From Pseudomonadota bacterium (GTDB lineage Bacteria; Pseudomonadota; Alphaproteobacteria; Caulobacterales; Caulobacteraceae): a stretch of DNA of 17,921 bases. The notes under the pieces were generated by a model that was not told the DNA's origin, ran no database searches, and saw only the letters and a list, made by a program, of their open reading frames with translations. How positions within the stretch are numbered: the first letter of the stretch is position 1; each line of letters starts with the position of its first letter. Below are positions 1 through 7,470 of this stretch, in pieces. Location: contig JAEZCL010000104.1 of assembly GCA_023433585.1 (NCBI GenBank), positions 1 to 17,921 on the forward strand, read 5' to 3'. Both the position numbers and the translations under genes were made by a program.

Positions 1-1872
1 GGCGGCATCAATCTGGAGGACATCAAGTCCCCCGAATGCTTCGAGATCGAGGCCCAGCTGCAGGACCTGCTGGACATCCCGGTCTTCCACGACGACCAGC
101 ACGGCACGGCCATCATCTCGACCGCCGGCCTGATCAACGCCTGCCACATCGTCGGCAAGAAGCTGGATGAGGTAAAGGTCGTCCTGTCCGGTGCCGGGGC
201 TGCGGGCCTGTCGTCGATCGCCCTGATGAAGGCCGCCGGCGTCAAGCCCGAGAACACCATCATCTGCGACCGCCAGGGCGTCATCTATCCGGGCCGCGAC
301 AACGTCTCGCAATGGCAGGCGGCCCACGCGACCGAGACCCCGCACCGCACTCTGGCTGAGGCCATGGTCGGTGCCGACGTGGTCCTGGGCCTGTCGGCCA
401 AGGGGGCTATCACCAAGGAGATGGTCGCCTCCATGGCGCCCAATCCGATCATCTTCGCCATGGCCAACCCGGACCCGGAGATCACGCCCGAGGACGTCAA
501 GTCGGTGCGCTCGGACGCCATCATCGCCACCGGTCGCTCGGACTATGTGAACCAGGTCAACAACGTCCTGGCCTTCCCCTATCTGTTCCGCGGGGCCCTG
601 GACGTGCGGGCACGCCAGATCAACCACGAGATGAAGATCGCCTGCGCCCACGCCCTGGCGGCCCTGGCGCGCGAGGACGTGCCGGACGAGGTGGCCGTGG
701 CCTATCGCGGGCGCAAGCTGAAGTTCGGCCCGGACTACATCATTCCCACGCCTTTCGACCCGCGCCTGATCTGGTACATCCCGCCCTTCGTGGCCAAGGC
801 GGCCATGGATTCCGGCGTGGCGCGCAAGCCCATCGAGGACATGGACGCCTATCGCGTCTCCCTGCGTCAGCGCCTCGACCCGTCTGCGGCCCTGATGCAG
901 AAGATCTCCTCGGCTGTGCGCGGCGGGGCCGACAAGCGCGTGGTCTTCGCCGAGGGCGAGGAGACCTCGGTCATCCGCGCCGCCTGGGCCTTCAAGCAGC
1001 AGGAGCTGGGCACGCCCATCCTGGTGGGCCGCGAGGAACTGGTGCGCCAGAACGCGGCCGAGGCGGGTCTGGTGTTCGATGACCTGGGCATCGAGATCAT
1101 CAATGCGCGGGTCTCGTCGCACAATGCGGCCTACACCGACGCGCTCTATCAGCGGCTGTGGCGGCGCGGCTATCTGCGCCGCGACGTGCAGCGCATGATT
1201 AATCAGGACCGCAACTATTTCGGCGCGGCCATGCTGGCCCACGGCGACGCGGACGCCATGGTCACGGGCGTGACCCGCAACTTCAACATGGCCCTGAGGG
1301 AGGTCAGCCGCGTCCTGGATGTGAAGGGGACCCTGATCGGCCTGTCGATCCTGATGGCCAAGGGCCGCACCCTGTTCGTGGCCGACACCTCCATCCATGA
1401 GCTGCCCGACGCCCAGGCGCTGGCCGACATCGCCGTCCAGGCCGCCGCCACGGTCAGGAAGCTGGGGCGCACGCCGCGCGTGGCCTTCCTGTCCTATTCC
1501 AGCTTCGGCAATCCGCCCGGCGACCGGGGCGAGAAGGTGCGCGAGGCCATCCGCATCCTGGACCAGCGCGGGGTGGATTTCGAATACGAGGGCGAGATGC
1601 CGCCGGAGCTGGCCCTCAACGCCGAGGCGCGCGGCTCGCACCCGTTCATGCGCCTGTCGCGCGAGGCCAACACCCTGGTCATGCCCGCGATCCATTCCGC
1701 CGCCATCTCGACCCAGCTGGTCCAGGCCCTCGGCGGCGCCACCCTGATCGGCCCCCTGCTGATCGGCCTGGAGCAGTCGGTCCAGATCGTGCCCCTGGGC
1801 GCCTCGGTCAACCAGATCCTCAACGCCGCCACCTTCGCCGCTTACGAGGAGGGCGTGGCCGAGGAGGGGTGA
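1..1872 (+). CDS. maeB: NADP-type malic enzyme with C-terminal phosphotransacetylase-like domain (5' partial)
   Basis: Malic enzyme decarboxylates malate to pyruvate, linking the TCA cycle to pyruvate and reducing power in the cytosol. The frame is open from the first base of the window, so the N-terminus lies outside; 623 residues are visible. Seen: GGINLEDI at residues 1-8, the FHDDQHGTA motif near 29-37, a dinucleotide-binding GAGAAG near 64-69, and ANPDPEI further on. From about residue 298 to the end the sequence changes to a phosphotransacetylase-like domain (RVVFAEGEE and later ALGGATLIGPLL). In the large bacterial MaeB family this tail does not catalyse phosphate transfer but binds acetyl-CoA as an allosteric signal. 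The length fits this class (about 760 residues when complete). Cofactor preference (NAD versus NADP) cannot be read from the sequence with certainty. The stop TGA is at 1870-1872. Confidence 0.95.
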   Translation, partial: GGINLEDIKSPECFEIEAQLQDLLDIPVFHDDQHGTAIISTAGLINACHIVGKKLDEVKVVLSGAGAAGLSSIALMKAAGVKPENTIICDRQGVIYPGRDNVSQWQAAHATETPHRTLAEAMVGADVVLGLSAKGAITKEMVASMAPNPIIFAMANPDPEITPEDVKSVRSDAIIATGRSDYVNQVNNVLAFPYLFRGALDVRARQINHEMKIACAHALAALAREDVPDEVAVAYRGRKLKFGPDYIIPTPFDPRLIWYIPPFVAKAAMDSGVARKPIEDMDAYRVSLRQRLDPSAALMQKISSAVRGGADKRVVFAEGEETSVIRAAWAFKQQELGTPILVGREELVRQNAAEAGLVFDDLGIEIINARVSSHNAAYTDALYQRLWRRGYLRRDVQRMINQDRNYFGAAMLAHGDADAMVTGVTRNFNMALREVSRVLDVKGTLIGLSILMAKGRTLFVADTSIHELPDAQALADIAVQAAATVRKLGRTPRVAFLSYSSFGNPPGDRGEKVREAIRILDQRGVDFEYEGEMPPELALNAEARGSHPFMRLSREANTLVMPAIHSAAISTQLVQALGGATLIGPLLIGLEQSVQIVPLGASVNQILNAATFAAYEEGVAEEG

Positions 1873-2021
1873 TCGCGCGTCTTCCGCTCACCGAATTCCC
1901 CTTTTTCCCGGACGCGGTCACCGGCCGGAAAGGGGGTTGCGGGCGGCGCGGGGCCTTTTTCCGCCCCGCCGCCCCGGCCGCCTTAACCTCTCAGGCGTCA
2001 TTGACCTGGGAAGGAGACGGC

Positions 2022-2099
2022 ATGCATCGGACTCCGGCGCTCGCGCCTGACGGAGCGGGAAATCGGGAAACCCTTTTCGAAAAAGGATTCCAAGCGTGA
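2022..2099 (+). CDS. possible 25-codon small ORF downstream of maeB
   Basis: A short ORF (MHRTPALAPDGAGNRETLFE, then KGFQA and stop) begins at an ATG preceded by an unusually good Shine-Dalgarno sequence, AAGGAGA, six bases upstream (GGGAAGGAGACGGCATG). A TTGACC hexamer at 2001-2006 could be a -35 element, but no convincing -10 follows it before the ATG. The peptide has no membrane segment and no recognised domain. It sits alone between maeB and the convergent permease gene. It may be a real microprotein, a leader-like ORF or chance; the ribosome-binding site is the only strong argument. Confidence 0.3.
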   Translation: MHRTPALAPDGAGNRETLFEKGFQA

Positions 2100-2139
2100 A
2101 TCGGATCCGATTTTCAGACTCTAATTAGACTGTTTTTTT
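2099..2139 (+). terminator. weak terminator-like palindrome and T-run between convergent genes
   Basis: A 14-bp perfect palindrome AATCGGATCCGATT (2099-2112) is followed by TTTC, and then by CAGACTCTAATTAGACTG running into seven T residues at 2133-2139. The T-run lies inside the 3' end of the opposite-strand permease gene, where it encodes lysines. This could end transcription coming from maeB, but both stems are short. Confidence 0.3.
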
Positions 2140-3860
2140 GTCTGGGAGTCCAAGTTCCCGCCTCTGGCCTCGATCTCGGGCTGGCGCTTGGCCACGATGA
2201 AGGCCAGCACGACCGCGAACACGCCGATCACCACGGAGTAGAGAAAGAAGGTCACATAGCCCGCGCCCAGGGAAGGCGCCGACACGCCCGCCGTCGCGGC
2301 CCCCTCGGCCAGGGAGCCTTCGGGCAGTCTGCCGAACCAGCCGCGCAGGGCGCCGTTGAAGCCGCCGTTTTCGGCCGCCCGCGCGCTCTCCTCGACGATG
2401 CGACCGGATTGGGACGCCGTGATCTTGCCGAAGATGGCGTAGAGCGAGCTGAACAGCGCATACTGGGTCGCCGTGAAGCCTGCGCTGGTCAGGCTGGACA
2501 TATAGACGATCAGCGCCGTGCCCGCGACGCCGGTGGCCAGATTGTCGATGGTGATGGCGGCGTAGAGCACGGCCATGTCGGGCCCGGACACCGCCAGCCA
2601 GATGAACACCAGATTCGACAGGGGGCTGGCGAACACCCCGATCACCATGGTCCTGATGATGCCGAAGCGCGACACCATCCAGGCGCCCAGGGTGATGCCC
2701 GCCAGGGACGCCACCACACCGTAGATCTTCCGCACCTCGGCGATCTCGCCCAGCGAGAAGCCGAGATCGATGTAGAAAGGCGTCATCAGGTTCAGCACGA
2801 AGTCTGACAGGCGGTAGAGGCAGATCAGCGCCAGGATCAGCACCCCCAGCTTGCCGCCGAACCGCCGGAAGAAGTCGCCCAGCGGCTGGCCGTAGGCCCA
2901 TCTCAGGTAGGCGCCCGGCCGGGTCCGGACGCCGGGGATCGGCACACAGGCCAGGGCGATCAGGCCGAGGCCCAGCACCACGCCGGGGAACTGCAGGAAG
3001 ATACCGTTGGGCCGGGCCTCCCACGCCGTCCTGAAGGCCTCCGCGCCCGCGTCGCTGACGCCCAGCAGATTGACGAAGGCGGACAGCACCGAGGCGTTGG
3101 CCGCCAGTCCTGATCCGGCGAACAGCGCGCCCAGCAGGATGAACGCCAGTCGCCCTGCCCACTCGAACGCTTCGGGGACGGGACGTCTGGGCATGCCCTC
3201 GTCCGGCATCAGCCGAACCACCACCTCGCCCCCGCGCGGCGCCAGCAGCACCGCGCCGATGGCGACGAACATGATCGCCGCCATGACCGCGTAGCTGAAG
3301 TTCCAGCTGAAGGCCTCGGCCAGGAACAGGGGCAGAGCGCCGGCGGTGATCATCGCGCCGCGGAAGCCCCACTGATAGGCGGCCGCCATGACGCCGAACC
3401 GCGCCTTGTCCACCACCTCGATGCGCCAGGCGTCGATGGCGATGTCCTGAGTGGCGCCGGCGAAACCGACCAGCACTGCCAGCAGGGCGACCCGCGTCAG
3501 GTTCATCGCCGGATCCGATCCCGCGATCAGCCAAAGGCCCAGGATGATGATGATCTGCATCAGGATCATCCAGGACCGCCGCTGGCCCAGCAGCGGTTCC
3601 AGCAACGGAATCTTCACCCGGTCCACCATCGGCGCCCAGACGAATTTCATCGAATAGGACAGGGTCGCCAGCGAGAAGGCGGTGATGGTCTGCAGCGACA
3701 GCCCTTCCTGACGGAGCCAGGCGGACAGGGTGTCGAAGATCAGGAAGAACGGCAGGCCCGCCGCCATGCCCAGCAGCAGCATGACCGCAACGCGGCGCTC
3801 CTTGAGCGTCTTGATGAACTCCCAGGTGGTGAGGCGGCGCTCGGCGGCTTCCTCGGTCAT
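2121..3860 (-). CDS. ampG: AmpG-family major facilitator permease
   Basis: An inner-membrane MFS transporter of 579 residues. The N-terminus is cytosolic (MTEEAAERRLTTWEF), followed by a first transmembrane helix near residues 24-45 and about twelve or more hydrophobic segments. The diagnostic AmpG-family stretch is GFAGATQDIAIDAWRIE after the fourth helix; the loop WAPMVDRVKIP matches the MFS loop 2-3 region. AmpG imports anhydro-muropeptides released from peptidoglycan for recycling and, in many Proteobacteria, beta-lactamase signalling. This protein is longer than E. coli AmpG (491 aa), with an extra loop around residues 210-330 containing two more hydrophobic stretches and a C-terminal insert, so the substrate is inferred from the family. 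It lies 40 nt downstream of shkA on the same strand, and its AGGGA ribosome-binding site lies in a stable hairpin (3865-3884). Confidence 0.85.
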   Translation of the reverse strand: MTEEAAERRLTTWEFIKTLKERRVAVMLLLGMAAGLPFFLIFDTLSAWLRQEGLSLQTITAFSLATLSYSMKFVWAPMVDRVKIPLLEPLLGQRRSWMILMQIIIILGLWLIAGSDPAMNLTRVALLAVLVGFAGATQDIAIDAWRIEVVDKARFGVMAAAYQWGFRGAMITAGALPLFLAEAFSWNFSYAVMAAIMFVAIGAVLLAPRGGEVVVRLMPDEGMPRRPVPEAFEWAGRLAFILLGALFAGSGLAANASVLSAFVNLLGVSDAGAEAFRTAWEARPNGIFLQFPGVVLGLGLIALACVPIPGVRTRPGAYLRWAYGQPLGDFFRRFGGKLGVLILALICLYRLSDFVLNLMTPFYIDLGFSLGEIAEVRKIYGVVASLAGITLGAWMVSRFGIIRTMVIGVFASPLSNLVFIWLAVSGPDMAVLYAAITIDNLATGVAGTALIVYMSSLTSAGFTATQYALFSSLYAIFGKITASQSGRIVEESARAAENGGFNGALRGWFGRLPEGSLAEGAATAGVSAPSLGAGYVTFFLYSVVIGVFAVVLAFIVAKRQPEIEARGGNLDSQTKKQSN

Positions 3861-3900
3861 GAATGCGTCCCTTCGCAGGGACGCCCCCTCGCGTCCCGAT
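3861..3900 (-). promoter_or_regulatory. competing hairpins over the ampG ribosome-binding site
   Basis: Reading the minus strand from the shkA stop to the ampG start, three segments follow one another: GGGACGC (3897-3891), GCGTCCCT (3884-3877) and AGGGACGC (3872-3865). The middle one can pair with the first (7 bp, 6-nt loop) or with the last (8 bp, closed by a GCGA tetraloop of the GNRA type). The last segment contains the only Shine-Dalgarno-like sequence (AGGGA) before the ATG at 3860. One fold therefore hides the site and the other exposes it. The pairing is seen in the sequence; a regulatory role is inferred. Confidence 0.45.
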
Positions 3901-5430
3901 TCAGACGGCGACCTTGGCGCGGAGTTCGCCGCTCGTCCAGCGGATCAGGGCGGCGCGCAGGACTTCGGTCTCGATGGGTTTGGTCATGTGGTCGTTCATG
4001 CCCGCTTCCAGGCATGCCTTGCGGTCTTCCACGAAGGCGTTGGCGGTCAGGGCGACGATGGGGGTGCGGTCGCCGCGCGCGCGGATCATCCGCGTGGCCT
4101 GAAGCCCGTCCATGTCGGGCATGCGCATGTCCATCAGCACCAGGTCATAGCGCGCGCGGGCCAGGGCCTGGACCGCCTCCTCGCCCGAGGCCGCCGTCTC
4201 GACCACGCAGCCTTCGCGGCGCAGCAGGGTCTTGGCCAGGAGCGCGCCGACCGGGTTGTCCTCGGCCAGCAGCACCCGCACCCCGGCGAAGCGCACGGGC
4301 GTCACCCGGTCGTCGTCGCGCTGTTGCGGCGGCGGGGCGCCGGGCGCGGTCGCGGCCCGCCCCATGGCCGCCAGCACCCGCTCGGCCAGGGAGGTCCGGC
4401 GCAGCGGCTTTATCAGATAGCCGTGGAAGCCCTGGGAGCGATAGCGGGCGATCAGGTCGCGCTCTTCGGGCCTGAGCAGCACGATGCAGCGCCCCGCCGT
4501 CGGACAGGCCGCCGTGGCGCCCTCGGGGGCCGAGGCGTGGTCCACCAGGCTGACCCCGGCGTCGGCCCGGACCGTTCCGCCCGACGCTTCGACCTGCTGG
4601 CGCGCCGCCTCGGCGACCAGGGGGTCGGGCGAGATGATCCGTACGGCCGCCCCCTCCAGCGGACGCGGCCGCCCTTCGCGCGCGCCGGGCGCGGCGGGGA
4701 AGGCGGCCTGGAACCGGAAACGGGCGCCGCCGCCGGGCCGGTCGCCGACGGTTACGGTCCCGTCCATGGCCTCGGCCAGTTTTCTCACCACGGCCAGGCC
4801 CAGCCCCGCCCCGCCGTGGCGGGCCGCATCCGAGGCGTCCACATGGCCGAATTCCTCGAAGATGCGTTCGCGGGCCTCGACGGGCACGCCGGGGCCGGTG
4901 TCGTCCACGATGAAGGTCAGCTTCGGCCGTCCGTCGCGGCCGCCCGCGCGCTCCACGGCGATGCGCACGCCGCCGCTTTCGGTGAACTTCACCGCATTGC
5001 CGGCCAGGTTGAACAGGATCTGGCGCAGCCGGCCCTCGTCGGCCAGCACGTCCGGCGCATCGTCCGCCACGGTCCAGACCAGCGACAGGCCCTTGTCATG
5101 GGCGCGCGGGCTGAGCAGTTCGGCCACGCCCTGGGCCAGGGCCTCGAGATTCACCGGGGCGCTGTCCAGCTCCAGACGGCCCGCGTCGACGCGGGCGTAG
5201 TCCAGGAGGTCGTTGACCAGGCCCAGCAGGTGCTCGGCCGAATCCCGCGCCGCCGTCACATAGGCGCGCTGGGCGCCGTCCATGCGGGTGCGCGCCAGAA
5301 GGCCCAGCATGCCGATGACCCCGTTCAGCGGCGTGCGCATCTCGTGGCTCATCAGACGCAGGAACTGCTCGGCCGCCTGGACGTCCGCCGGTGCGCTCTC
5401 GGTCGTCACGGTCTTGCGCCGTGCTGTCAT
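3901..5430 (-). CDS. shkA: soluble hybrid histidine kinase, ShkA-like (DHp-CA-pseudoreceiver-receiver)
   Basis: A 509-residue cytosolic hybrid kinase without transmembrane or PAS segments. Domains: DHp about 20-90 with phospho-acceptor His29 in SHEMRTPLN; CA/ATPase about 125-245 with N-box NLAGNAVKF, G1 VDDTGPGVP and G2 GGAGLGLAVV; a degenerate receiver about 260-355 lacking the normal acidic pocket and phospho-Asp; linker QQRDDDRV (369-376); and a true receiver about 382-500 with acidic pair E390-D391, phospho-Asp434 (LVLMDMRMPDMDG), T462 and K484. In Caulobacter ShkA the pseudoreceiver binds c-di-GMP and frees the kinase from a DDR-motif lock in the linker, feeding the ShpA-TacA phosphorelay for stalk development. 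The DDR linker and the basic/aromatic patch RYRSQGFHGYLIKPLRR (329-345) match that plan as I remember it. The start has a good GGAGGG site. Its neighbour is comM, as I recall in Caulobacter. Orthology is inferred. Confidence 0.75.
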   Translation of the reverse strand: MTARRKTVTTESAPADVQAAEQFLRLMSHEMRTPLNGVIGMLGLLARTRMDGAQRAYVTAARDSAEHLLGLVNDLLDYARVDAGRLELDSAPVNLEALAQGVAELLSPRAHDKGLSLVWTVADDAPDVLADEGRLRQILFNLAGNAVKFTESGGVRIAVERAGGRDGRPKLTFIVDDTGPGVPVEARERIFEEFGHVDASDAARHGGAGLGLAVVRKLAEAMDGTVTVGDRPGGGARFRFQAAFPAAPGAREGRPRPLEGAAVRIISPDPLVAEAARQQVEASGGTVRADAGVSLVDHASAPEGATAACPTAGRCIVLLRPEERDLIARYRSQGFHGYLIKPLRRTSLAERVLAAMGRAATAPGAPPPQQRDDDRVTPVRFAGVRVLLAEDNPVGALLAKTLLRREGCVVETAASGEEAVQALARARYDLVLMDMRMPDMDGLQATRMIRARGDRTPIVALTANAFVEDRKACLEAGMNDHMTKPIETEVLRAALIRWTSGELRAKVAV

Positions 5431-5516
5431 GGTTCACCCTCCATCAGGGCGCCAGCATGCACGTCAACGGTTAAGGGCCGGAGAATCGCCAGGGCGCCGT
5501 CTCCGGCGCGGGGTCC

Positions 5517-6173
5517 CTAGAACGCCGCCGCCGTCTCGCCTGTGTGCGCCGGGCGGGGGTCCTGGGGGCGGACCGGGGTGCGGCGATAGACCAGGGCCTC
5601 GGCGATGTGGCGGCGCAGGACCGGGGCGGAGCCTTCCAGATCCGCGATGGTGCGCGCCAGGCGCAGGGTGCGGGTCCAGCCCCGGGCGGTCAGGCCGCCC
5701 GCCTCGGCCGCCCGCATCAGCAGGGCGCGGCCCGCCTCGTCGGGCGTGGCGATGCGCTCCAGGGTCTCGCCCGACGCCCGCGCATTGACGCCCTGATCGG
5801 GCGCCAACCCGTGTTCGCGCATGCGCCCGGCCTGGACCTCGCGGGCCGCCCCCACCCGCGCGGCGGCCTCGGCGGTGCCTTCGGCCGGGGCAGGCAGGGC
5901 CATGTCGGCGGCGGTCACCGGCGGCGTCTCCACGGTCAGGTCCATGCGGTCGAACAGGGGGCCGGAGATGCGGTTCTGATAGTCCCTTTGACAGCGCGGG
6001 GCCTTGCCGCAGGCCCCCTTGCCCGGCCCGCCGACGCCGCAGCGGCACGGGTTCATGGCCGCCACCAGCTGGAACCGCGCCGGATAGCGGACGTGGGCGT
6101 TGGCGCGCGCCACCACGATCTCGCCGGTCTCCAGCGGCTGGCGCAGGGAATCCAGCGCCTGGGGCGAATATTC
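5517..6173 (-). pseudogene. comM: comM, C-terminal fragment (gene split by IS1595-family element)
   Basis: This is the 3' part of a YifB/ComM-type AAA+ ATPase. It begins at the end of the Walker B region (EYSPQALDSLRQPLETGEI) and continues with the arginine-finger/sensor part (NAHVRYPARFQLVAAMNPCRCG, ISGPLFDRMDL) and the C-terminal Mg-chelatase-like helical domain ending at a TAG (5519-5517). ComM is a helicase that promotes branch migration when single-stranded DNA is integrated during natural transformation. Joined to 9483-10394, the frame is 1569 nt, giving 522 aa, close to the usual 505-515 aa. The fragment lacks Walker A and cannot hydrolyse ATP by itself. The inserted element supplies an in-frame ATG (6179-6177, MPEYSPQ), so a truncated product could still be made. 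Confidence 0.93.
6166..6173. repeat. target-site duplication, left copy (GAATATTC)
   Basis: The 8-bp GAATATTC is present directly before the left inverted repeat and again at 9475-9482 after the right one. Eight base pairs is the usual duplication size for IS1595-family transposition. The word is itself a palindrome and lies in the codons for the conserved Glu-Tyr of the ComM Walker B region. Ambiguity of 1-5 bp exists because the flanking CGGCA also resembles the element end. Confidence 0.9.
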
Positions 6174-6205
6174 CGGCATTATGTAGCAAACACACCAAAG
6201 TGGTG
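6174..6205 (+). repeat. left terminal inverted repeat of the IS1595-family element
   Basis: The outer 24 bp match the right end with a single mismatch (T versus G at the ninth base); after a one-base gap the match continues as AAGTGRTG. The inner part contains CACCA-AAG-TGGTG, a 5-bp inverted repeat of its own. A TATAGT hexamer at 6207-6212, eight bases before the ATG of the 308-aa gene, follows directly. Confidence 0.92.
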
Positions 6206-6220
6206 ATATAGTTCACCGTA

Positions 6221-7147
6221 ATGAATGCTCTCCTTCATCGTTTCCGAGAGGGTTTTGCAGCCGGATATGGCGAGCGCCGTTATCCGAGTGACAACGTCTC
6301 TTGGCGCGCTTACGTTGAAGCTGTGGAGAGGGGCGAAGTCATAATCCGCGTCACGTTGGACGTGAAACAGCCTGTCGAGCTTTCAGAGTTCGTCGGGACG
6401 TTCACTGCGCTTGCGTCGGAGTATGATCGCTACATTCGGTCGGTGGCTCCGGGCCGTAACGACGCCACAATGTATGTGAGTCAGGTCCGAGACGGTAGCC
6501 TTGTGGCCTTGATCATCCCGACGCTCATGGCCGCAGGCGGGGCGATCCTGATCGGGATGGCCGCGTACAACACCATTGACGAGTTCGTTGAGCGTGCAGG
6601 TAGGCGCCTCGGAAAATACCTGACCCCAGGCGGGCGCGTAGAGGGGGCCACCAAGACTGAGCTGAGCGATTTCCAAGAGCAGATCGCCGCGATTGCCAGC
6701 ATCCCCAATTCGACCCTTGAGGTGGCGGCTATCCGGGTTGAGAACGGCCACGAAGTTGTCACGACTGCCTTCAAGTTCAACACTGCTGAGGCCCGCGATA
6801 TTCAGCAGCGTGTGAGAGAGCATAAACAGGAACTCGACCACACCAGCCGGGCTGATCGAGAACGGGTATTGATGACCTTCGTGCGCTCCGACAAGCGAGA
6901 CGCACCACAAGGGAAGCGCTCGGGCGAACTCGTCGAGATTGAAGCGATCAGCTCCAAGCCCTTGCCGCTAATCTACGCGTCCAAGCTGGCTGAAGATCAG
7001 ATCAAGCACGAGGTCACAGCGGACGAGAGCGTCTACAAAAAGGGGTTCTGGGTTGACGTGAATGTGGAGACGAAGGGCTCACGTCCGGTCGCCTACGCCG
7101 TCACCCACCTTCACAATGTGATCGATCTTCCCGACGACGACGACTAA
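6221..7147 (+). CDS. 308-aa cargo protein of unknown function with one hydrophobic segment
   Basis: I do not recognise this family by name. The N-terminal about 85 residues look like a mixed alpha/beta domain ending in MYVSQVRDGSLVALIIP. A hydrophobic, probably membrane-associated stretch (about 94-116, SLVALIIPTLMAAGGAILIG) follows, then a helical linker, and from about residue 235 a beta-rich C-terminal region (KPLPLIYASKLAEDQIKHEV...GFWVDVNVETKGSRPVAYAV) ending in acidic DDDD. The pattern of sensory-looking domain, membrane-like helix and beta-barrel-like C-terminus recalls uncharacterised proteins found near mobile or defence genes, but that is only an impression. The ATG lies 47 nt inside the element; no Shine-Dalgarno is visible, and a TATAGT hexamer ends 8 nt before the ATG, so the mRNA may be leaderless. 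Its stop overlaps that of the convergent DUF6471 gene (CTAA). Confidence 0.8.
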   Translation: MNALLHRFREGFAAGYGERRYPSDNVSWRAYVEAVERGEVIIRVTLDVKQPVELSEFVGTFTALASEYDRYIRSVAPGRNDATMYVSQVRDGSLVALIIPTLMAAGGAILIGMAAYNTIDEFVERAGRRLGKYLTPGGRVEGATKTELSDFQEQIAAIASIPNSTLEVAAIRVENGHEVVTTAFKFNTAEARDIQQRVREHKQELDHTSRADRERVLMTFVRSDKRDAPQGKRSGELVEIEAISSKPLPLIYASKLAEDQIKHEVTADESVYKKGFWVDVNVETKGSRPVAYAVTHLHNVIDLPDDDD

Positions 7148-7368
7148 TCGTCCAAGCGTAGCGTGGTGGCCCCTACCGCCGTCAGGCATTGCACGAAGAA
7201 CGCCGCAGTGAAGCCGCCACGGGCAATCTTGTTCGCGATGTTCCGCTCACTCTCAGGCACGCCCATAGCAGTCAGCTTTTCCGCCAACTCGCGGTAGCTG
7301 ACGCCGCGACGCTTCAGCTCTGCCTTCAGCATGTTCTTCACGCGGGGTGTCCATACATCGTCAGCCAT
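7144..7368 (-). CDS. DUF6471 small helix-turn-helix-like protein
   Basis: A 74-residue protein (MADDVWTPRVKNMLKAELKR...LAEKLTAMGVPESERN...FTAAFFVQCLTAVG). It has the helical, Xre-like look of DUF6471 proteins, which in my recollection are often found beside IS1595-type transposases. The start at 7368 is chosen over the upstream ATG at 7425 because GAGG stands 6 nt before it and family members begin here; the upstream start would also run through the transposase promoter region. It is divergent from the transposase across a 100-bp region with a repeated motif, so a role as transposase/autoregulator is a fair inference. The stop overlaps the end of the 308-aa gene. Confidence 0.8.
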   Translation of the reverse strand: MADDVWTPRVKNMLKAELKRRGVSYRELAEKLTAMGVPESERNIANKIARGGFTAAFFVQCLTAVGATTLRLDD

Positions 7369-7470
7369 AAGGTGCCTCAAAATCGGAATGAATGTCATCA
7401 TATCCGATGTTTTTCCCATTGACAACGATGTCCGATGACATCATATCTGGTGACACACACACCGGATTTG
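7369..7470 (+). promoter_or_regulatory. divergent promoter region with direct repeats (transposase / DUF6471)
   Basis: TTGACA at 7419-7424 is a perfect -35 hexamer; a 17-nt spacer leads to CATATC at 7442-7447, a weak -10, for rightward transcription of the transposase. Two direct repeats flank it: ATGTCATCATATCCGATGT (7392-7410) and ATGACATCATATCTGGTGA (7435-7453), identical at 15 of 19 positions. The second overlaps the -10. A third, closer copy of the first lies near the right end of the element (CATCGTATCCGATGT, 9420-9434). These look like operators for an element-encoded repressor, most simply the DUF6471 protein. Confidence 0.55.

Noticed and set aside
5431..5516. CtrA binding site upstream of shkA (TTAACC)
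   Set aside because: Only one TTAA half is present; the expected second TTAA seven bases on is missing.
3730..5520. Long plus-strand open frame opposite shkA
   Set aside because: It is Arg/Gly/His/Gln-rich with no domain pattern and lies antiparallel to a kinase with all expected motifs; such frames are normal in GC-rich DNA.
6166..6178. A 13-bp target duplication GAATATTCCGGCA
   Set aside because: The extra CGGCA equals the start of the inverted repeat, which is matched at the other end by TGCCG; 8 bp agrees with the IS1595 family rule.
7369..7425. Upstream ATG for the DUF6471 gene
   Set aside because: The 19 extra residues cover operator-like repeats, and the ATG at 7368 has the GAGG ribosome-binding site.
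7435..7470. Upstream ATG for the transposase
   Set aside because: It lies between the likely -35 and -10 of the transposase promoter, and family similarity starts after the later ATG.
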